Shown: in pieces, positions 59,425 through 64,000 of the stretch
Numbering within the stretch: the stretch's first letter is position 1
How the letters are laid out: the number at the start of each line of letters is the position of its first letter
NCBI RefSeq assembly: GCF_019160155.1
Contig: NZ_JAFNIH010000042.1
Coordinates: forward strand, 62,001 to 126,000
Reading direction: 5' to 3'
Length of the DNA: 64,000 nt
DNA from: Pinisolibacter aquiterrae
Lineage (GTDB): Bacteria > Pseudomonadota > Alphaproteobacteria > Rhizobiales > Ancalomicrobiaceae
Program-made: the position numbers and the translations under genes
The notes under the pieces: model-generated
Told to the model about the DNA's origin: nothing
Database searches by the model: none
Seen by the model: only the letters and a program-made list of their open reading frames with translations

Positions 59425-60960
59425 TCACCGCGGCCGTTGCGATCCCGTCCGCGCCTTCGCCCGCCCGGCGCTCGCCCGGTCGAGAAACGCCAGCGCGGCG
59501 GCGAGTTCGACGTCCTCGCCTCTCGCCTTCGCCATCGCCGTCTCGTAGGTGACCGGCACCCGGATCGTCGGCGCGACCCCGCCGACGCCGTGACGGCTGT
59601 CGATCAGGATGGTTCCGTCGCGATCGACCGCGCGCCCGTCGGGATAGTGGAGGACGTTGCCGCCGGGTAGCCGGATCTCGCCGCCGGCGAGCCCGAACGA
59701 GCCGCGCGTGCCGTGGAAACCGAGCGTCACGCCGCCCGGGCGCTCGCGCACGCAACGCGCCAGCCCCTCGCCGCTCGAGATCGTCATCGGATCGACGAGC
59801 GCGACCACCGGCCCGGCGAAGACCGGCTTCTCCGGCCGCACCGTCAGCCCGTCGACCACCGCGCCGGTGCGATCGTCGACCGTGAAGCGGCGGAACCGCC
59901 CGGTGTCGGCGTCGTAAAAGACGGTCGCCTCGTAGAAGACCGGGGTCCGCCGCAGCGTGCCGCAAATCCGCATCGCCAGGAGATCCCATCCCCCGTGATT
60001 GCCGCGCAGGTCGAGGACGAGGCCGTCGACCCTCTCGGCGCGGAACCCGAGGATGGCGCGCCGATAGGCGGCCCAGATCGCCTCAGGCCAACGCCCGAGA
60101 TCGGAGAGGTCGGCGAGGATCGTGAGGCGGATGTAGCCGAAACGGCCGATCCGCCGGCTGGTGATCGGCACTTCGCCGGGATCGAGACGCGGTGCGAGAT
60201 CGCGCAGAGCCGCCGGCCCGTCGCTCTCCGCGACCAGACGGACCCGCCGGTCCGGCGCTCCTTCGGCCCCCGCGAGGTCGATCTCGACGGCGGTGCCGAT
60301 CGTGGCCCGGGTCATCAGCCGCGCCTGTTCGAGACGGCGGTGCTCATCGGTCGCCACCCGCGCGGCGGCGGCGAAACGCCCGAGATCGACCGCGCCGATC
60401 GCCTCGCCGATCGGCCGATCCCCCCAACGCGACACCACGTCGCCGGGCCGCATCCCCGCCCGCGCCGCCGGGCCGCCCGGCGCCACGGAGGCCGCGATCA
60501 CCCGTCCGTCGTCGAGTTCGACGAGACCGATCCCGAAGGTCCCGCCCGAGGCCTCCGCCGTCAGCGCGTCGATCGCCGGCGCGACCGCGTCGTTGCGCGG
60601 CAGGTTGACGTGTCCGTCGTCGAGACCCGCGACATAGGCCTGCAGGGCCGCTCGATAGGCCTTGACGTCGCGGGCGGCGGCGGCCGCCTCGATCAGCGGC
60701 AGGATCCGGGCGCGGAGCCCCGGCCAATCGACGCCCTTCCACTCGGTGAAGGCATATTCCGCCGCGATCTTCTCGTGCATGCGCCGGAACGCCTCGACCT
60801 CGCCGAGGTCGGAGAAATCCGCCGGCGCCGTCCGACGGAGAGAGGCCGCGCCGGAGGCCTCGGCCCGCGCCGCCACCCCGCCCCAGGCGAGACCGAGGGC
60901 GAGCGCCGCCGCCGACAGGCACCACCGCGAGACGAACCGCTTCGAGAAGACCATCGGCAT
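59425..60960 (-). CDS. Exported S41-family peptidase with PDZ domain
   Basis: 511 residues. A signal peptide (RWCLSAAALALGLAWGG) leads to a helical N-domain (TEWKGVDWPGLRARIL), a PDZ-like region (GIGLVELDDGRVIAASVAPG, AGMRPGDVVSRWG) and the tail-specific-protease core: GLVLDLRGNHGGWDLLAMRI and nucleophile Ser in MTISSGEGLARC. The general-base Lys is not obvious. Relatives include CtpA and tricorn-type peptidases. It starts at MPM 60960; the last gene before the tRNA on the other strand. Confidence 0.85.
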   Translation of the reverse strand: MPMVFSKRFVSRWCLSAAALALGLAWGGVAARAEASGAASLRRTAPADFSDLGEVEAFRRMHEKIAAEYAFTEWKGVDWPGLRARILPLIEAAAAARDVKAYRAALQAYVAGLDDGHVNLPRNDAVAPAIDALTAEASGGTFGIGLVELDDGRVIAASVAPGGPAARAGMRPGDVVSRWGDRPIGEAIGAVDLGRFAAAARVATDEHRRLEQARLMTRATIGTAVEIDLAGAEGAPDRRVRLVAESDGPAALRDLAPRLDPGEVPITSRRIGRFGYIRLTILADLSDLGRWPEAIWAAYRRAILGFRAERVDGLVLDLRGNHGGWDLLAMRICGTLRRTPVFYEATVFYDADTGRFRRFTVDDRTGAVVDGLTVRPEKPVFAGPVVALVDPMTISSGEGLARCVRERPGGVTLGFHGTRGSFGLAGGEIRLPGGNVLHYPDGRAVDRDGTILIDSRHGVGGVAPTIRVPVTYETAMAKARGEDVELAAALAFLDRASAGRAKARTGSQRPR

Positions 60961-61415
60961 GATTGAAATCCCATCGACCATCGCGCCACCGCGACCCGCC
61001 GGAATCGTGCGACGGGCCCGCCGGATCCAGTCTATCGCGGCACGTCCCGCTCGGCTGCGACAAAACCGCCGCCGCCGCCCATGCCCCTCGGTTCGCCCCT
61101 CCCGCACCGCGACGCACGACAGGCGCGCCCGCGACGCATGGCTTCGCCGGATCCGCGCCATAGGAAGGATCCTTCCCGAAGATCGGCGAATTCGGTATCG
61201 ATTTCCCCGAACGCACGAATTCTCGAGACGATCGGACGAATTTTCCAGACCACGAGTGTTCGTTTCGTCTTCGCGGGGTGACGCCGCCGGCCGTGCAGCC
61301 ATGCACGAGCGGTTGGCGGCCATTCGCCCGCACCGCTCGCCATTCGTCGAATGACCGCCTACTCGAATTCCAGAAGCAGGTGGGCGCTCCACCTCCCGAA
61401 TACGAGACCATCCCC
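60961..61415. other. Divergent spacer with palindrome and CGAATT repeats
   Basis: 455 bases between the S41 peptidase and the transporter genes. Holds the 14-bp palindrome and CGAATT repeats listed next. Short frames in this stretch have no ribosome-binding site or family match and are not called. Confidence 0.45.
61163..61242. promoter_or_regulatory. GGAAGGATCCTTCC palindrome and three CGAATT repeats
   Basis: Perfect 14-bp palindrome at 61163-61176, then CGAATT at 61187, 61216 and 61237 (spacings 29 and 21 bases) in a relatively A+T-rich stretch, about 175-250 bases upstream of the MHS transporter start. This looks like an operator region. Confidence 0.4.
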
Positions 61416-62729
61416 ATGACCGACTTGTCCGAAGCAGGCCGACCGTCGAATTCGGCGCGGCGTGTGCTCTTCGCCAGCCTCATCGGCACGACGATCGAGT
61501 TCTTCGACTTCTACATCTACGCGACCGCCTCGGTGATCGTGTTCCCGAAGCTGTTTTTCCCGACGTCGGATCCGACCTCGGCGGTGTTGCAGTCCTTCGC
61601 CACCTTCTCGATCGCCTTCTTCGCGCGCCCCTTCGGCGCCGCCCTCTTCGGCCACTTCGGTGACCGCATCGGCCGCAAGGCGACGCTGGTCGCGGCGCTG
61701 ATGACCATGGGCCTCTCGACCATCGCCATCGGCCTCCTGCCGACCTACGCCTCGGTCGGCGTTCTCGCGCCGCTGCTGCTGGCGCTCTGCCGCTTCGGCC
61801 AGGGCCTCGGGCTCGGCGGCGAATGGGGCGGCGCGGTGCTGCTCGCCACCGAGAACGCCCCTCCCGGCAAGCGCGCCTGGTACGGCATGTTCCCCCAGCT
61901 CGGCGCGCCGATCGGCTTCATCTGCTCGAACGGCGGCTTCCTCCTGATGGCGGAGACCCTCACCGACGCGCAGTTCCTCGATTGGGGATGGCGCATCCCC
62001 TTCATCGCCTCGTCGATCCTGGTGGTGGTCGGCCTGTGGGTGCGCCTGCGCCTGACCGAGACGCCCGACTTCCGCCGCGCCATCGAGCGCGAGGAGCGGG
62101 TGCGCGTGCCGATCGCCAAGGTCTTCGCCACCCACAAGGCGCTGCTCCTCTACGGCACCATCGGCGCCGTCGCGACCTTCGTGCTGTTCTACATCATGAC
62201 CGTCTTCGCGCTGAACTGGGGCACCACCGCGCTCGGCTACACCAAGGCGAACTTCCTGCCGCTGCAGCTTATCGGCGTGACCTTCTTCGGCCTGACCATC
62301 CCGCTCTCGGCGCTCGCCGCCGATCGCTTCGGCTATGTCCGCACGCTGATCTGGACCACCGCCGCGATGATCGTCTTCGGCCTGCTGCTCGGCCCGATCT
62401 TCGGCTCCGGCACCACCGTCGGCGTGCTGGTCTTCCTGATCGGCGGCTTCGCGCTGATGGGCTTCACCTACGGCCCGCTCGGCACGGCGCTCGCCGAGCC
62501 CTTCCCCGTGGCGGTGCGCTACACCGGCGCCTCGCTCGCCTTCAATCTCGCCGGCATCCTCGGCGCCTCGCTCGCCCCCTATGCCGCCACCATGCTGGCG
62601 ACCACCTGGGGCCTCGGCGCGGTCGGCTGGTATCTGGCGATCGCCTCGGCCCTGACCCTGATCGCCCTCGTCGCCATGAACCGCGGCGACGATCGCGACG
62701 CCGTCTACGTCCCCGACGAGGTGGTGTGA
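61416..62729 (+). CDS. MFS transporter, metabolite:H+ symporter (MHS) family
   Basis: 437 residues, 12 TM helices. MHS hallmarks: IGTTIEFFDFYIYATA at the N-terminus, HFGDRIGRKATLVAALMTMG (MFS motif A), RFGQGLGLGGEWGGAVLLATENAP and RWRIPF-type GWRIPFIASS. Substrates in this family include shikimate, alpha-ketoglutarate, citrate and proline/betaine; none can be singled out. The ATG at 61416 gives the family N-terminus; longer frames run into the regulatory spacer. Confidence 0.9.
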   Translation: MTDLSEAGRPSNSARRVLFASLIGTTIEFFDFYIYATASVIVFPKLFFPTSDPTSAVLQSFATFSIAFFARPFGAALFGHFGDRIGRKATLVAALMTMGLSTIAIGLLPTYASVGVLAPLLLALCRFGQGLGLGGEWGGAVLLATENAPPGKRAWYGMFPQLGAPIGFICSNGGFLLMAETLTDAQFLDWGWRIPFIASSILVVVGLWVRLRLTETPDFRRAIEREERVRVPIAKVFATHKALLLYGTIGAVATFVLFYIMTVFALNWGTTALGYTKANFLPLQLIGVTFFGLTIPLSALAADRFGYVRTLIWTTAAMIVFGLLLGPIFGSGTTVGVLVFLIGGFALMGFTYGPLGTALAEPFPVAVRYTGASLAFNLAGILGASLAPYAATMLATTWGLGAVGWYLAIASALTLIALVAMNRGDDRDAVYVPDEVV

Positions 62730-62754
62730 ACCCACCCCCTCACGATCGAACGAA

Positions 62755-62795
62755 GAGACCGCCGCCTTCTCCCCGAAGGCGGCGGTCTTCGTTTC
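62755..62795 (+). terminator. Terminator after MHS transporter
   Basis: 13-bp perfect stem (GACCGCCGCCTTC / GAAGGCGGCGGTC) with a 5-nt loop, followed by TTCGTTTCG on the plus strand, 27 bases after the stop. On the minus strand it follows the esterase stop and may also serve that gene. Confidence 0.7.
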
Positions 62796-62835
62796 GATCG
62801 GGGTCTCAGGGCGCGGCGCGGGACCCGCCCGGGTC

Positions 62836-63447
62836 TCACTCGCCCGCGCAGAGCTTTTCCAGGAAGCCGTAGCCGACCGCCGCGGCCGCCGGGCCGATCC
62901 CGTGGCCCTCGCCGGCGATCCGCGCGAAATCGACCTCCGCGCCCGCCGCCGCCAGCGCGTGACGGGCCGCGATCGCCTCCGAGATCGGGATGACGCCGTC
63001 GGCATCGCCATGGACGAGCAGGATCGGCTTGCCCTCGAGCGACGCGACGGGGTCGCGCGCCAGCCGCCCGGAGAAGCCGAGCACGCCCGCGAAATGCCGC
63101 CCGCGCACCAGCGCGTCGAGCGCCATGATCGTGCCCTGGCTGAAGCCGACCAGAACCGTGCGCTCCGCCGTCGTCCCCGCCGCCCCGATCGCCGCGTCGA
63201 CCACCGCGTCGAACCGCGCCGCCGCCGCCTCGACCCGCGCCGGCCGATTGGCCGCCGTCACGCCGAGCACCGAGAACCACTGCCGCCCGACCGCCGCCTG
63301 ATCGAAGGGCTCGGGCGCGTCCGGCGACACCGCCGCGACGCCGAGGCGCGCGCCCCAGGCCTTCGCCAGCGGGGCCAGATCGTCGCCGGACGAGCCGACG
63401 CCGTGCAGGAAGATCAGGAGATCGACGAAGGCGGTTCTGGCGGACAT
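62836..63447 (-). CDS. Carboxylesterase/phospholipase family alpha/beta-hydrolase
   Basis: 203 residues. Triad: Ser in VGFSQGTIMALDAL, Asp in LVHGDADGVIPI, His in GEGHGIGPAAA; oxyanion LHGVGSSGDDLAP. This matches the YpfH/EstB group of cytosolic esterases. The ATG at 63447 (MSARTAF) has GAGAGG five bases upstream. Convergent with the MHS gene. Confidence 0.85.
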   Translation of the reverse strand: MSARTAFVDLLIFLHGVGSSGDDLAPLAKAWGARLGVAAVSPDAPEPFDQAAVGRQWFSVLGVTAANRPARVEAAAARFDAVVDAAIGAAGTTAERTVLVGFSQGTIMALDALVRGRHFAGVLGFSGRLARDPVASLEGKPILLVHGDADGVIPISEAIAARHALAAAGAEVDFARIAGEGHGIGPAAAAVGYGFLEKLCAGE

Positions 63448-63581
63448 GGAAACCTCTCGGGATGCGACGCGAAAACCTATCGTGTCACGGACGCGCCGAG
63501 GATCCGCCCCCTCGGACACACTCCGTTCGCGTTTCCCGAACGACTGATGTGGCAGTGCAACATGACCTCATGCATCGCCGG

Positions 63582-64000
63582 TCACGGCAGGAGCCCGACG
63601 ATCACCGGCACCAGGATCGCGGTGACGATCGCGTTGAGCCCCATGGCGATGCCGGCGAAGACGCCGGCGATCGGATGGACCATGAAGGCCCGCGCCGTGC
63701 CGAGCCCATGGCTGGCGAGCCCGACGGCGAAGCCGCGCGCCGCCCAGTCGCGAATGCCGAGCGCGTTCATCGTCGGCGTCACCACCACCGCGCCGATGAT
63801 GCCGGTGGTGATCACCAGGGCCGCCGTCAGCGCCGGCAGCCCGCCGAGGCTCTCGCTGATCGCCATGGCGACCGGCGCCGTCACCGACTTCGGCGCCAGC
63901 GACACCACCACCGCCCGCGAGGCGGAGAAGGCCGAGGCGATGCCGATCGCCGAGACGATCGCCACCACCGAGCCGACCACCAGCGCGCCGACCATCGGCA
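63582..64000 (-). CDS. LrgB/CidB-family membrane protein (5' part cut by window end)
   Basis: The 137 visible C-terminal residues hold about four TM helices and the LrgB signature: LAPKSVTAPVAMAISESLGG, TGIIGAVVVTPTMNALGI, GFAVGLASHGLGTARAF and PIAGVFAGIAMGLNAI. LrgB works with the holin-like LrgA; both are implicated in murein hydrolase export or glycolate/lactate transport (PLGG1 relatives). Full proteins are about 230 residues, so roughly 90 N-terminal residues lie beyond the window; lrgA probably follows there. Confidence 0.88.
   Translation of the reverse strand, partial: PMVGALVVGSVVAIVSAIGIASAFSASRAVVVSLAPKSVTAPVAMAISESLGGLPALTAALVITTGIIGAVVVTPTMNALGIRDWAARGFAVGLASHGLGTARAFMVHPIAGVFAGIAMGLNAIVTAILVPVIVGLLP

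Noticed and set aside
61081-61281. 66-codon frame in the S41-MHS spacer
   Set aside because: No ribosome-binding site, Arg/Ser-rich product, overlaps the repeat cluster.

Overview
The window is very G+C-rich, densely coded DNA with strong G/C third-position bias. It reads as a chromosome segment of an alphaproteobacterium, most likely Hyphomicrobiales (Rhizobiales); genus is not resolvable by eye. Pointers are class I PHA synthase, DctA, a cobalamin riboswitch in front of bluB, a 70-residue DUF3126-type protein, a zf-CHCC protein, and the gene blocks aminotransferase-hom-glpX-recJ, rplM-rpsI, and folE/NifU-like/yidD/thrS/hisI. No insertion sequence, integrase, phage gene, CRISPR array or rRNA was seen. 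One tRNA gene, tRNA-Leu(UAA), is present.

Layout. 1-5.2 kb: tail of an unknown gene, a YfhO-like membrane protein, an A+T-rich orphan membrane protein, argE and a frameshifted DUF1566-type relic. 5.2-10 kb: a small FlhB C-domain protein with a FliK-like protein, a class III aminotransferase and a one-TM protein. 10-16.5 kb: recJ, glpX, hom and an aminotransferase on the minus strand, plus a lipoprotein. 16.6-22.6 kb: phaC, a polytopic membrane protein, riboswitch-controlled bluB and dctA. 22.9-28.8 kb: argC, speB, an SH3-like exported protein, the rplM-rpsI operon with a clear promoter, a thioesterase, an enoyl-CoA hydratase and a small membrane protein. 28.8-37.8 kb: catalase with an OxyR-like site, folE, a NifU-like protein, a Cys-rich exported protein, parE, an HD protein, yidD and thrS. 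38-42.8 kb: a NifX-like protein, hisI, a lone phnM homologue, a patatin, a CBS protein and a rhomboid. 43-46.9 kb: PAS, tandem-PilZ, gamma-carbonic-anhydrase-like and cytoplasmic MCP-CZB genes. 47-53.7 kb: small unknowns, DUF3126, cysE, a second hydratase, an ABC exporter, a hydrolase and zf-CHCC. 53.8-59.1 kb: FAD monooxygenase, MoCF/CinA N-domain protein, gpt, a small acidic protein, a CarF/TMEM189-like desaturase and a vWA protein. 59.3-64 kb: tRNA-Leu, an S41 protease, an MHS transporter, an esterase and the start of an lrgB-like gene.

Most genes are housekeeping: amino-acid, nucleotide and cofactor synthesis, translation, topology and repair. The less ordinary material is regulatory or isolated. 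The thrS leader forms a hairpin with tRNA anticodon-arm geometry (5-bp stem, 7-nt loop, U33 and UGU at 34-36), which suggests ThrRS autoregulation of the kind known in E. coli. Perfect or near-perfect palindromes lie before dctA, the catalase, the MCP, the NifX-like gene and the MHS transporter. Other points are the CarF-type desaturase, the NifU-like protein lacking its third cysteine, and the A+T-rich membrane protein. I did not find a multi-gene system that I would call new with confidence.
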